A stretch of DNA of 64,000 nucleotides from Drosophila miranda (GCF_003369915.1 NC_046675.1:124001-188000), one strand, 5' to 3'. Counted from the first letter of the stretch, positions 13,013-25,511 are shown. Notes: generated by a model not told the origin, from the letters alone. A program made the numbers and translations.

Positions 13013-16000
13013 GAAGCGATGCGAGAGCGGTGGGACTGCTTACAGCATGTTGGGAGTCGGATCCATGGGCAAAGGCAGTTGAACAACTCCGGGCTCCGTT
13101 TGTTGGTGTTCGGTGTAAGTCTTCGTGTGTATGTCTCGCTGAAAAGCAAGGCACAATGCCGCAATTATTTATTAACGAATAGGAAAACCTCTGCGGCAAG
13201 AATTCGCGCAAAAACAACTGGCACTTTCTCCGCTGAACTGGACTGGGGATCAGGCAGGGCACATAATTTATCATAAGTTAAGACGCCACGCATAACCACG
13301 TTCAAGAAAAACAACTCCCGAGTCTTGGCAATTGTCGAGGAAGCAGCACAATCCCAAAGAGCTGACAGCTATGTGGGAGTTTCCATTTCAAATATGACAA
13401 CTAGGAAAACACTGACAGGTCCCAGGGAAGGCCACTTTCCTTAAGGCAACGCGGCGTATTCGAGGAATCTCTTAGGAAAATACCTTTCATAGTGCCCTTT
13501 GGCAGACGATACCAGACAATGAATCCAAACTAAATCATGTTGAAATTATATCAGGTGAAACTAAAAAAATTTCAAGTTTGTACGTTGAAACATACTTTGG
13601 GCAACTGCATGTTTACTTTTACTGCTATTGCCTCCTCTTCTTTTCACTCTATCCACCCCACTCCACTGCATTTGGGTACAGCCGTTTACATGGGGAATCG
13701 GACACACCGGACCGCTAGAGCGGTGGAGCCGAACCGACGGCAGCAGAGAAAATGTTTGGCTTCTCAAGAACTGAAAATTTTATACCTTACCACCAACTCC
13801 CTGGAAAGCAGCCAACCACAAAAGCAAGTGAGTGAGTAAGTAAAAAGTGGCTGGGCAGTGGAGGTGACAGTGACCCACCCAAAGAGTTCAGACAACGTGC
13901 ATTACCGGCTTAACGGACAGTTAGACGCCTTTATTGAAGGCCAGTCTGGGACAGACCGGTGGAGAGCGGAGGAACCCTTGTTTCGGCTTTGTTCCAAGTG
14001 CGCTTTGGCAATACTTTCCGTTATAGGAGCAGAGGTGTGCCAGCCTCGGAAAGAATGTTCCAAGGTTCGACTTGGGTCTTTCAATGGGCGTGGTCCCAGC
14101 TGCAGGCCTATTGCGTGGGAAAAAGATCGACCAGTGGGTAGCCGATAGCTGTTAATGGATAAGTGTGGCTAAAAAAGCGGGAAGGATCAGATCAGATCAG
14201 TTGGCAATTTTTCCCACAGCATTCAAAGTGTGCAGTCTGGGAGATATACGCAAGCTGCGAGATATCGCTGAGATCATGCCCGGGGACGGATGGAACCGAG
14301 ATATGACCGGCACAAAGTGCAGGTAACAGCAGCAAACAAACAGACCTCTGGGTTGCGGTTACTGCTAGAAAGAAAAACATGAAGAAGGGCTACGAGATTA
14401 CAAGACGATTATGACTACACGGGCGACAAATTGAAAGATGCCATGGCGGCTGGGAAAGCCATAGAAACGTGGCCATGACACCCGGGATGCGCTTCGCTGG
14501 CTTAACTGAGAGAGTGTGGGGGAGAGGAACAGTGGGGGAAGAATAGTGTAGAGTCGGTTATGTAAGCTTGCACAAACCGGAGACAGCTGGTGACAAATGA
14601 AAGAGCTAAGAACGGAAGCTCCATATGTGTTTGTGCTGTGTGTTGGTGTGTATGAACCACAACAGCACTAAAGTGTATCTGTACCTACATCTACGTATCT
14701 TTAGCTGCGGCTTTTAGTTACACTCTGTGTCTCAGTCCACAATGGTTTAATGAACCCTGCCAACAAACAGCAGCGAAAACATATAATTGTGGATATGTGA
14801 AATGATTTTTTGACGGCCAGAGACAAACATAACTTCTTTCTCTCATTCTTTATTATTGTTATTACAAGAATTTTTTATAAAGTGGCTGTGAATGTGGGTG
14901 TTTTGGCTGGTCTTTGATAGTTGTAGTTTCGCAGGTTAACAAACTTCTAAGTGCCCCGACTGGGTGCCTTGCATGCAGTCGAGAGATTCTCTTATTCGTT
15001 TTAGCTTTTTGTGAGTTCCCCTGATTTCTGTGGTTGTCATAATGGTATCCATAACGAGGCCTGGATGGATATGGAGCTGCCGTGCGGCTGCCATTCAGAT
15101 TAATTACGATTAGTTAGCTGTCTGCCATCCGTGGCATGATGGGCCACAGTGTCTTGTCTTCTCCTAGTCCAGACACCTGTTGCGATTAGCTCTCTCGCGG
15201 CGAGAACTGCCAAAAAAAAGGGGGGCAAAAGTAAGGCAAGTGATTCTCTGCAGAGTCGTTAATCAAAAAGAGCGCTCTAATCAACTCTAGAACCGAAATG
15301 ACCCCAAAACCAAGCTGAGACTATGCGGCACAGATTCATTGTCGTAAGACAAACGCACAAATTGTGCGTACAACTTCGTTGTTGTAGGGCTTCGGATTTT
15401 GGAAACCGTCTAACAGTTCCAATACAATATATACGAGGGGAAGAATGGCCCTCTTTTATTTCCAATGTTTCGATGGAGAAATTAGCATATCCACGCTCTA
15501 TTGATTGATTCTATCATAAAGCATAAATGGTCTAGAGCCTCATACACAGGCCCCGGGAGGTGTTGCTTCGCACTAGGCCCAGCCCCAAGCAGCGGCTCAC
15601 CTACTTACCCAAGATTCCAGGTCAAAGTTGGAGCTTGGGCTTGGGCTTGAGCTTGGACTTCGACTTGGACTTGCCTCAGCCCAATCAAAGTTTAACAGCG
15701 CACAAAACAATCTTATTCATATTAACTTTTTTGTTTTTTGTTTCTTGCGGCCAGCACCTTCATTCTGATGGGAACAAGACAAAGCCGAATTTGGGTTAAT
15801 ATCATTCATTCAATTAGAATAGAAACAGAGCTGGCCAAGAAGGGAATACATCTTTTTTATGGTCAGCGCAAGTTGCGCCGCTAATTGGAGTCGCCTGTCG
15901 CCTGGGAAAGATTCGTGTGGCCAGCAAGCAACTTAATCTGCATAAATTAATGCAAGCCCAAACCCCGACTAAGCAGATATAATGCGAGACTAAGAAAAGT

Positions 16001-19000
16001 GTCTATTTAATTATGCTTAAGTTCCGACTCGTACCCAGGCACAGCCACATGGTATGTATGTAAATATATTATAATATTTTTATTATGGAATGAAAGAGTC
16101 TTACTAATGGAAAATTCTTGTAACTTATCCATAAAATCCATAAAAAAATAGGAAGCGAAATGCTTCGAAGAATCCTTAGCTAATGTACATATTGGGTGTA
16201 CATATTGGTATACGTGAATCATTTTGGAGCCCTTAATTATCTTTCTTCTTGGAATATTCAAATCTAACCGATTGTCATTCTTGTTATCAGGTGAAAATAA
16301 GCATAAAAGGTAAAATGAAGTGTTCCAGATAGATTGTGTTCTTCTCCAATCCAAACGTAATGTTTTCGTGCCACTTACATGTATTTGTACTGCGGTGATT
16401 GTGGGTAAGTGTGCCACTAATCCGAGCCGCGATCCCCAGGAGGTTAGCCGGGTCTTCTCTTTTGACACCAGTCAGCGTCACAGCTGCTGCTTTCCTCGGT
16501 TGCTGCGGTTGCTGTGCAATTTTCACTTTGGAGCCGAAAGGGTCAAAGTCAGCTTGTACTCGTAGAGTGCAACCACAAATCAAAGCTTTGACGGCGCCTT
16601 TGTGCTCCTGCTGTCTGTTTCCACTCGGCAACGACAACAGCTACAGCATTGACAACACAAATTTTTTCACTTCATTAAGTTTTCCAACATTAGTATGGCA
16701 AATACCACGGTAAATTCTTCGGGGGCCCGCCGAAGTTGTCCCACTCTTACATTCACAAAGCGCGGTAAACCGTTTCGCTGGCTCTACAGCACGCGCCTTA
16801 AAGAAAGAGCACAACGCCAACAAATACAGCCGAAAAAATCTCTCACTATGCGCGTGGAGCGAAGCACAACCGATCGAGGCGAAATACTGAACGCGAATGT
16901 CATGACCAAAGAAGCAGCAACACGTCAAGCAGATAAAAGAGAGCAGCAGCGCAGGCGCGCATGACAAGCTCGGCTCCAATCCAGAGAGAAGCAGTTGTGC
17001 AGCCGCAAGCGTTGAGATTGGCAGCAGAAGCAGCTGCTGTTGTCTTCTTTCCCCCTTTTGGCCAATTCGAATGGTGCGCGCCCAAATCGAGACAACTAAT
17101 ACTAATGGCCGTTATTTGTTGGTTTTTCGACGAGTTTTCCCATTCCGCGCTTCGGGCGGAAAGTGCAAGCCGTTGCAGCAGCTGCGCTGCCATTTACCGA
17201 TTGTTACTTTAATTACAATATTGGGGGACTCTGCGGGGGGTCATGCACTCGCCAATCTCCTCCAGCTCATCTTTGGATTCAGCTTCGTCTTTGAGTCGAG
17301 GAATTTGGGTTAGTGTGTGCGGTTTTGGCAGAGATTGTTCAATCAGCAGCAAGTGGTGGAAAGAGCTTTCTATCCGTTCTGGGTCCAAGTTGATTTCCAG
17401 ATGGTTCGACTTCAATATATTCGAGAATTTCCAGTCCATCCAGTGGATTATGTATATACATGCGCATATGTGAATGATGCAACTGTGAGAAAGGCCTTTG
17501 CTTGGCTTTGGTGGGCTGTACTTTCAGCCAATTAGTCTTAATTACCCCTGTTAGAGGAGGCTTAATTTCACTGCCTGAAAACGGTGAAAAATGTTGGCCC
17601 GCTCTGCACGGAGTGCCAGACAAAGGCTGGCGAGCGTTGACTCCCATATGCCGGTAAAGAATGGACCGAGATCCGAGATTGGAGGCCACTGATTGAGTCT
17701 CATTGCCAGTCACTGGCCGAAAGATTCAGCCTCGAGCCAAAAGGTCTGCATACTCCAACGAGCCATACGACTGGAAAATCCGAAAATTGCGCCACCTTGC
17801 TCACATCGCGTTGATCGTCTAGCGCAATTGGAAGACACTCCACAAGCCTTAACCAAAGCAAAGCAATTAACGGGCTACTGGGGGAAAAGTGTAAGCTCAG
17901 AGAAGAGGGGGGCGGGGATCAGGCCCATTTATTTGCGCCAGGTCTGTTGTGGATGCCACAACTACTACTACTTCTGTGGCATTTGCATTTAGGCGGCTTA
18001 ACAGGGCGTTAAGTTTGCGACATGGCTATAAAAATACATCTCTATGGAGACGTGTACTTAGCTTCAGTAATCCGAACGAGCAAAGTACCTTAAATAAGGT
18101 GTTAATAAGTCAAGGTTGCCAGTAATGGTCCGACAGATAAGTATCTATATACCTGTAGAGATCTGGTAGATCCCCTGAGCTGCCTTTCCTTTCTAAACGC
18201 ATTTCACTTTTCGCCAACGCAGCCACTACTGGGAAAGAGCCCCACGACAGGTGTGCAAATATTTGCGAGAAATTGTAAAATGGATAGAAAAATAGTATGT
18301 CTAGGAAAAGCAGACAAGACACTTTTTGTGGGTCTGCTGTGCGGTCTACTGTGCATTGGGAAACTGCTTACCAAATCCAGTAATTAACTCTTTGATTTAC
18401 TAAACGCATCCAATGGTCGGTTCCCCGCTTGTGTCTTGTTGGCTGCTCCGACCACACTTATGTGCCTGTGCGAATGTCTCCAATTTGATTTTACTGTTTT
18501 CATTTCGAGTGTTTGCGAGCTACGAGCGCCTGCGCACTTTTTGCCAACTTGACTTAGTTAGTGACTAAGACCACGACATCTCAGTGGCTCGCAGCTCTGA
18601 GGCAACTGCAGCTGAAAATGCTTTTACTGGAAGTTTCCCCCACAGCGACATCTGTCAATCCTGCCGATTGGCGATTTCTCTTTCAATGGAAAAATGTGGC
18701 AATAATCATAAAATTTTAACACAAATATTGAGTAGAGTAATTATTAGTGCCAGTAGAAGTACAAGCCAATGAGACTTTGCTCCCAAGTGAGTTGCGGATG
18801 ACGAGGGATTTCAGTTAGAGGCGATGGTTTGGCTTGGACTGATCGGCTGGCCATGACAAGCACCACAAGTTGGTCAATGTCCACTAGGGAAACCCGCGAG
18901 TTCAATCGAGCTCCTCCCATGGCCCTCATCCGATGCCCGTACTCACGTTGGGCTTTACTCCCACTATCAGTCAATCTACTGATTATCATGGGCTGCACTC

Positions 19001-19657
19001 GTAATCCTCTTGAATTTCTTTACCAGTAGTTAAGTGCACGAATCTGTTAGATAAAAATCAGAGGAATCGGTGCAGGCACAAGATACAAAACATTTCCGTT
19101 GCTGGCCCCCTTTGTTGGCAGCCCTTTGAATTGATTAAAGCCTGATGTTAATTGTATTTTCCATTGTGGATCATCCGATTTACTCTCTCACGGCCAGCTT
19201 CCGCTGTAAAATCAGTCGTGAAAATAATTCAATTTCATGCTGCATTACCTTGCGATACCGTCCATGGCTGATACTTGATTTTAAGCGTTCTTATATAAGT
19301 CACTCTACAGAAGTGAGCATGCAAAGATTGAGCTACAGTTTGCCGCGAATTATTACCAACATTAGCCATCAAATCAATAGTTGGCCAGCGAGGGAGAAAT
19401 CTCAAATCTCACCAGCAGTTCCAGTGCCGATCCAGTACCGGTTCCCCAACGTCTGTGGCACATCATCTGGCTGATATGCTGCTACTCCTTGACAGGCCGT
19501 CGTGGCCAGCCGTTTGACAACAACTTTCACAAACTTATGCCCGCTACCCAAGATGCTTCCAAGTGGCCATCGCCCAGTCAGCCTCCGCCTCGATTGCTGC
19601 TCGATCGCAATTCTTATTACAGAATCAAGTGCAACTTTTGCTCTCGCTTCGCTCTCA

Positions 19658-19677
<20 letters not shown>
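19658..19677. repeat. CT dinucleotide microsatellite
   Basis: Ten uninterrupted CT units, seen directly. Confidence 0.9.
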
Positions 19678-19688
<11 letters not shown>

Positions 19689-20478
19689 CTGCCGCATGCA
19701 GCATGCTGTATAGGTACGAGGTAGGCGGCACCTGGGTTGCACCGTCGGTTGACAGTAAAAGTAACTTGGAAAAGTGAACGCAATCGAAGTCGACCCACTT
19801 CTTGAGACTGCACAATAATAAGACATCGCTCGATCGTATCTCCGTCGTTGGATGCTCTTCTCTAGCTTGCTCCCAGATGAAGTTGACGGAGCGTGGTTCA
19901 CACATTTTGGGAAATTTTTAGAGAAAAGTGGGTGGCCCACAGCCAGCAGCGAGCGTCGACTGTCGCTTGCCTGGTGCCGGGTGTCAGTAGTAGAATCCGA
20001 AGTGGAACCGAAAACGTGTCTGGGCAAAGCTACACGCAGAAAGGCAAAGTCGATAGGACGGACCTAGCCCGGGCTCAAACGAGCAATTTGCGTGACTTAA
20101 TGATGCATACAAAAAAGACGGGCCAGGTCTGGCTTAGGTCTGGCTTGGCGGCTCTAGCTTTATCACGCATCTACTGGGCAGAATATGGCTTAATTGCGCA
20201 CAATGAAATTCAATGAAAGTAAGCTGGACTTACCCGAAATAAACCGGTATCTTCAACTTGAACTTTGACTTATGGAAGAGTGAGGCAAGTGATAGATAAA
20301 CCTGACTGACGTGGCTCCTTTTATCTTTGCCCCATTTTAATTTGAATTGAAAAACTATCAACCACTATAGCGTTGAAATTCGGATATATTTGTGTATATA
20401 TGTAGGGATATACATATGTATCATAATGAGCTCTAGCCAGCTTTCGGATAGCTGGTATTAACAGATATTGTATTCAAG

Positions 20479-20492
20479 CTATTGTATTATTA
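20479..20492 (+). repeat. Target-site duplication, left copy
   Basis: ctattgtattatta, identical to 23763-23776 and flanking the LINE insertion. The first one or two bases could belong to the element because its tail ends in ccta. Confidence 0.8.
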
Positions 20493-20540
20493 TATTATTA
20501 CTTATATTACTTATATTATACTTTATACTAATCTATATAT

Positions 20541-23500
20541 AGCAAACGTCGGGGAGGAGCACACCTTCGTGGGTCCGACTTCATCCAACGTGCTAGACCT
20601 AACACTAGCAACGGGAAACAGTACTACGGTATCTAGCTGGAGGGTCCTTGAAAGACCCTCCTTCTCAGATCACAAGTACATTCAGTTTAAGTGCGACTTC
20701 AAACATTCTTCGAAGGTAATAGTCTATAGAAACCCCCGGAATACAAACTGGGAAAAGTTTAAAAAGACAGTTACTTCGAAGCTCGCGAGTCCGGGCACAG
20801 TGAAATCCGCGGAGGACATAGAGAAGTCTCTAGAGACCCTATCCAACGCGTTGCTGGATGCCTACCACACATCGTGCAAACCCTCGAGGACGAAGAAGAG
20901 GTCCAAGCCACTCTGGTGGAGCCGGGATCTCTCTCTTCAAAGGGACAACCTCAAGGAATTCTTTAAGATCGCCAAACAAGCGAACGAAGGGATCGTCTAT
21001 GAGGAATACAGACTCCTACTCAGGAGCTACAAGAAGGAAATACGTAAAGCACAACGGAACTCGTGGAGGACCTTCTGCTCCAACATCGAGAAAGTACCAG
21101 AAACCGCACGGCTACGGAAGCTGCTCTCTAAGCAGCCTACCATACAAAGCCAATTAAAGCTAGATGACGGACAGTGGACAGAGGGCAGTGACGAAGCCCT
21201 AACAGCACTAATGGAGGAACATTTCCCTGGTTGCACCGAGGTCGCTGATGCCAAAGAGCACCAGGACCTAGCAACCGAGGAACAACACCCCCCAACAGAT
21301 TTGTTAACCACCAAGCGAATCCACTGGGCAATAGACTCCTTTGCGGGCACAAAAGCACCAGGACTTGACGGGATATTCCCAGCCATGATGCAGGTGACCA
21401 AAGAGGCGATTACCCCATGGCTCTCCGCAATATTCACAGCTTGTATAAGTACTGGCTATATCCCTATCCAATGGAGAACCTCGAGAGTTGTCTTCCTCCC
21501 AAAGGCAGGAAAGTACAGCCATGCGAGTCCCAAGGACTATAGACCGATAAGCCTTACCTCCTTTATATTAAAAACGCTAGAAAAGCTGCTGGACGTACAC
21601 ATCAGAAATGAGGTAGGGGGACTGATGTCAACCAACCAGCATGCCTATACTAAAGGGAAATCGGTGGAGACCGCACTACATTCGGTAGTAGCTACCATTG
21701 AGAAAGCCCTTCACAATAAAAAGTATGCACTGGGAGTATTCGTGGACATCTCCGGAGCATTCAACAACGTGGCTACGGAAGCAATAACAAATTGCCTGGT
21801 AGCAACTAATACACACCCAGCAATCAACCTGTGGATAAGGAACCTCCTAGGTTGCAGACGGGTGCAATCAGAGTGGGGCACCGCTTCCATGGTGAAAGAG
21901 GCACACAGAGGCACACCCCAGGGTGGAGTCCTGTCGCCCCTCCTGTGGAATCTGGTGGTCGACGACCTCATCAAGAGATACGAAAGGAAGGCCCCAATAA
22001 TAACAGCTTATGCGGACGACATAAGCATACTTAGTACGGGTGTTTGCCCATCGACCCTCAGCTCACTAATGCAACGAACACTCAGGGAGATACGCGAGTG
22101 GGCGGAAGAAGTAGGACTCAGTATCAACGCGGACAAGACGGACCTCATCCTCTTTACCAAGAGGTACAAGGTACCGATATGGACCCCCCGAAGATCAATC
22201 AAACTAGGCTAACCCCAAAAACACAAGTCAAATACCTGGGCACAGTACTGGATAGTAAACTGGCATGGAAACCCAATGTATTGGAAAGGGTGAAGAAGGC
22301 CACCATTGCGCTTTATGCATCCAAGAAGATGCTCAGCAGCACATGGGGCCTATCTCCGGCTCTGATGCATTGGATTTACATCTCGGTGGTGCGACCAAGT
22401 CTGCTGTATGGAGTCTTAGTGTGGTGGCAAGCTACTGGAAAGAAAACGTATCATAAGCTTATGGAAAGGACTCAGCGACAGGCTTTGCTCTGTATTACAG
22501 GGGCGCTGAGGTCAACCCCAACAAAAGCACTCGAAACCCTACTTGGAATCGAACCCCTAGACATCCACGCCCGTCTGACTGCAGGAAAGGCAGCACAACG
22601 CCTCATCGCTTCAGGAAATATGTCGCCACAAGAATACGGGCATAGTTCAATTGGAAGGGAAATGAACAGATCAACTGATTACATGACCCCCCAAACATGC
22701 CTCGACGTAAAAACAACTGCATCCTTGGGACCTGAAGACTGGAAAATCGGAAGAGACCAAACGGAGCACCTCAATATATATACGGACGGCTCCAAGATGG
22801 ACGGAGGAGTAGGAGCGGGCCTATACTGTACAGACCCTGAGATAAGGCTGTCATATAAGCTACCGGACCATTGTAGCATATTCCAGGCAGAGGTTTTTGC
22901 CATCAGGAAAGCAGCGGAAGTCGCTCTTCTCACTGAAAGAGCACACGATGCGGTCAACCTATTCGTCGACAGCCAAGCGGCGATAAGATCCATGCAGTCG
23001 TCCGCAGTCAGTTCCAGAAATGTCTTGGCGAGCAGGGAGGCACTAGATACCCTAAGCACGACAAAGTCAGTGCGGATCTACTGGATTCCCAGCCACCAGG
23101 GCATCGAAGGGAACGAGACGGCGGACGTACTAGCTAAGGAAGGCGTCGGGCTGGCGAATACGAGAACCGAGAACGTGCCTGTCTCCCTCAGAACGCTGCA
23201 AAGCGATCTAGAAAAGCAGGCCGGATCACAAACCGAATGTAGGTGGAGGAGTACCACCGCCTGCAGAACCTCGAAAATCATGTGCAAGGAACGCAATGAC
23301 AAACTCAGCCACTACCTGCTGCACCTACCACGGAAGGACTGCAGATTATTAGTGGGAATATTAACGGGCCATTGCCTGGCTGCGGCGCATGCAACAAAGC
23401 TAGGCATCACAAACAGAGACAGTTGTAGGAAATGTGACGAACCTGGGGCAACCGAAACCCTGGAACATCTCATCTGCAACTGTCCTGCTCTCTTAAGGGC

Positions 23501-23624
23501 AAGGAGGAAGTACCTGGGCGCCCCAGTGCTGGCATCACTGGAAGATGCCTCCAAGAGGACGCCACAGCAACTACTGGCCTATGCGAAAAATACCTCGATC
23601 CTCGAGGACTTCAAAACCCACTAA
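20541..23624 (+). pseudogene. LINE ORF2 remnant: endonuclease end, reverse transcriptase, RNase H, zinc knuckle
   Basis: The reading frame enters inside the endonuclease (SDHKYIQF near 20670 is the conserved SDH end motif). RT motifs follow in order: KAPGLDGIFPAM, LEKLLD, AYTKGKSVETAL, VDISGAFNN, GTPQGGVLSPLLWN and the catalytic AYADD near 22010. RNase H follows with TDGSKMDGG, the E in QAEVFAI, VDSQAA, and SHQGIEGNETAD with its late catalytic Asp. A CX2C...HX4C knuckle (CRKCDEPG...HLICNC) lies near 23430-23485. The frame shifts by one base in a run of six C near 22184-22190, between RT and RNase H; both sides are otherwise open to the stop at 23622-23624. With the missing 5' part the copy cannot be autonomous as it stands. 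The C-run break could also be a sequencing error. Confidence 0.88.
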
Positions 23625-23644
23625 ACACTGCCGCGACGGTTCAT

Positions 23645-23645
<1 letters not shown>

Positions 23646-23684
<39 letters not shown>
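23646..23684 (+). repeat. 39-bp poly(C) tract in the LINE 3' UTR
   Basis: An uninterrupted run of 39 C, 22 bases after the ORF2 stop. A homopolymer this long is rare; its exact length in the assembly is unreliable. Confidence 0.85.
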
Positions 23685-23688
<4 letters not shown>

Positions 23689-23762
23689 GACAACTAAGGG
23701 CCATACTGGCCTATGTGGGGCTTTTTCTGAGGGCCGTCCGGGTCAACCTAACCTAACCTAAC

Positions 23763-23776
23763 CTATTGTATTATTA
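23763..23776 (+). repeat. Target-site duplication, right copy
   Basis: Exact copy of 20479-20492, directly after the CCTAA tail of the LINE. Confidence 0.8.
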
Positions 23777-24034
23777 ATTTCTGAATAAGAGTAATTGAAA
23801 ACAAGCTTAAGTGCAATTCGGTTAATTAGCATATATTTTTGTATGACTATAATGCATTCAATTAATAATACCAAAGAACATAGACGTAGAGTAGGACCAG
23901 CACGAAGAGCAGATGGATAAGAAACAGCTCAATGGCCAAGGTAAAGAGTGCCACTGGGTTAACAGCCATGTAAGTGATCAAGACAAACATTTCGTAGCGT
24001 AGAGTTAATAACAAATCTTTGGATTGAAGCGTGC

Positions 24035-25258
24035 CTACTCCTGCACCGTGAAAGTCAACTGCTTGCTGCGAGAGCTCTCGAATCGGTTTGGGGTATGCAT
24101 GCTGAGCATGGCGGAGATCCCGAGGCCTAGGATGCCGAGCAGGAGGGTGACTACGAAAAGACCCGACAGGATAGGGGCCGAGATGAATCCAACGCAATCG
24201 TAGACCTCGCCGAACTCCTTACGCCCGTTCAGCCAGGGCTGCACCTGGAAGTCGGACACAATAAGGCTCTGCAGAGTCTCGTTTTTGTTGGGGTTATTAA
24301 AGCTCAAGTCGTTGGCGGAGCATCGATAGGAGAAGCCCAGCGGGGCCGAGGGCAGAGTGTAATCGTCGCCTCGTGCCAGGAGTACGCTCTTCAGTTCTCT
24401 GTACTCCACCTCCACGTTTCGCAGGATCCATGTGCCACGCGCCAATGAGAACTTGAAGCGGAGCGTGCACTTCTCGCCGCTGTGCATAAAGGTAATGCTG
24501 AGCCGACCGTAGCCCTTAGCGTGCTGATCGTCGAAGGTGATCTGCTTTATGTGCTCCTCCAGGCGCAATGTCTCGTTGGTAAGCCGCAGCTCGGGGGGAC
24601 CGTTCAGGGAAAGAACCGCCTTGTTTCCTTCTGCCACGTAAATGAAGCTTGCCTCTGTCTCCTCGGCAACGTCAGCAGGTGGTCCCTCAGCCGTTTTTTT
24701 GGGTTCTTCCTCGGTGGTTTCACGTTTGGCGAGGAAATGTGCCTCCTCCTCGCGACTGGCTAAGATTCCCAGAACCTCACCATTCCCGTAGATCCGTAGA
24801 GCGTCATTGTAGGCCGTCACAATCTCAGCGTCGTCTTCCTCTTCCCCGTGCCCAGATAAGCTTATGACCTGCACGACAAATTTAGGGGTTGACAACCAGT
24901 AATATTTATGAACTCTTTTTCTTAGTATACACACCTCAATGTTGGCATTGTACCCGAAGGGCTCGGCTATCAGCCTGCGCTCTGGTAAATAGGTCCAGGT
25001 GTCACTCTTCACCAGATTCTGGAACCTGGGGTACTTTATGCCCTCCAGACGACTGGTCGTGTTCCTCACGAAAACTACAACAGCCTTGGCCTCCCGAAAC
25101 AGTTGCGTCAGTGGCTGCTCCCTGCTACTGGCCTCAACTAGCGCCTGGGCTTGCAAGCTGGACACCTTGTGGTGACCCCAGAAGAGGAAGGGTCCGCTGA
25201 TGGTCGCACCGCAACTGTAAACCAGGCCCAGCAATATCCCAACGAGAATTAGCCGCAT
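24035..25258 (-). CDS. VhaAC45RP: Vacuolar ATPase accessory protein Ac45-related (385 aa spliced)
   Basis: Accessory subunit family of the V-type proton pump (ATP6AP1/Ac45 relatives), a type I membrane protein of secretory and endosomal membranes. The ATG at 25258 opens a clear signal peptide (MRLILVGILLGLVYSCGAT). The luminal part carries several N-glycosylation sequons (NTTS, NETL, NKNE). SYRCSANDLSF and the C-terminal membrane segment ILSGLFVVTLLLGILGLGIS near the end, followed by a short basic and polar tail, match the Ac45 family. Two exons, 25258-24935 and 24868-24035, are separated by a 66-bp GTGTGT...GTGCAG intron. That intron has no stop and is a multiple of three, so an unspliced 407-residue form would also be open. 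The name rests on recalled synteny with Rsod plus family resemblance. Confidence 0.85.
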   Translation of the reverse strand: MRLILVGILLGLVYSCGATISGPFLFWGHHKVSSLQAQALVEASSREQPLTQLFREAKAVVVFVRNTTSRLEGIKYPRFQNLVKSDTWTYLPERRLIAEPFGYNANIEVCILRKRVHKYYWLSTPKFVVQVISLSGHGEEEDDAEIVTAYNDALRIYGNGEVLGILASREEEAHFLAKRETTEEEPKKTAEGPPADVAEETEASFIYVAEGNKAVLSLNGPPELRLTNETLRLEEHIKQITFDDQHAKGYGRLSITFMHSGEKCTLRFKFSLARGTWILRNVEVEYRELKSVLLARGDDYTLPSAPLGFSYRCSANDLSFNNPNKNETLQSLIVSDFQVQPWLNGRKEFGEVYDCVGFISAPILSGLFVVTLLLGILGLGISAMLSMHTPNRFESSRSKQLTFTVQE

Positions 25259-25303
25259 TTTGTATAGCTCTGGATATGATTATTCACCGATATCACTGAC
25301 ACC

Positions 25304-25346
25304 TCTGACTGACTGCCTGTCCTTCGCTGAAAGAGGAAAGTATATA
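25304..25346 (-). promoter_or_regulatory. Candidate TATA/initiator promoter of VhaAC45RP
   Basis: On the minus strand a TATATA box (25346-25341) precedes an initiator TCAGTC with +1 near 25310, about 50 nt upstream of the ATG. The spacing is a few bases longer than ideal. Confidence 0.35.
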
Positions 25347-25511
25347 CGCGAAAAATCGATTTCGTTCCACGCATGCGCAGAGAATATGAAAATGAAAAGG
25401 CGGGTGGTTTCCAAATAGTGGTCGAAAGCTGAAAAGTGAAAATGTTATCTGACAACCTGTTGCTGGAAGGATTCCATCTTTACTTCCAATTTAAATTGAG
25501 TACAATCTAAT

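Larger units (their letters stand above)
12787..20478. other. Long stretch without a supported gene
   Basis: The first few hundred bases are the 5' flank of the MIEAP homologue. The rest has no exon chain I can defend. Parts around 16450-17200 and 18750-19030 have long open frames on both strands and a higher GC content, which could mark regulatory DNA or leader exons, but no domain, start context or splice partner supports coding. A pure CT run of about 20 bp lies at 19658-19677. Confidence 0.55.
20493..23762 (+). mobile_element. 5'-truncated non-LTR retrotransposon, LOA/Bilbo-like (I superfamily)
   Basis: A LINE of about 3.2 kb of element sequence, flanked by a 14-bp duplication (20479-20492 and 23763-23776). 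The first ~48 bp (20493-20540) are TA-rich and look like filler made at integration; recognisable element sequence starts near 20541 inside the endonuclease part of ORF2. Reverse transcriptase, RNase H and a cysteine-histidine knuckle follow. The 3' UTR holds a 39-bp C tract, a GGCC-rich segment and a tail of about four CCTAA units in place of poly(A). RNase H after RT, and a short repeat tail, fit the I/LOA group. The long open frames and intact duplication indicate a recent insertion. It sits 270 bp beyond the VhaAC45RP stop codon, in opposite orientation. Confidence 0.9.

Noticed and set aside
16695-16964. Basic open frame with Arg/Gln-rich end
   Set aside because: Both strands are open in this GC-richer stretch and there is no family resemblance; more likely regulatory or leader DNA.
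18027-18068. TATAAAAA followed by TTCAGTAA, a promoter-like pair
   Set aside because: Spacing is about 39 bp, too long for a standard TATA-initiator pair, and no gene follows.
18744-18998. Minus-strand open frame with a hydrophobic VDIDQLVVLVMAS segment
   Set aside because: It looks faintly peptide-like, but the opposite strand is open too, and no promoter or splice partner supports it.
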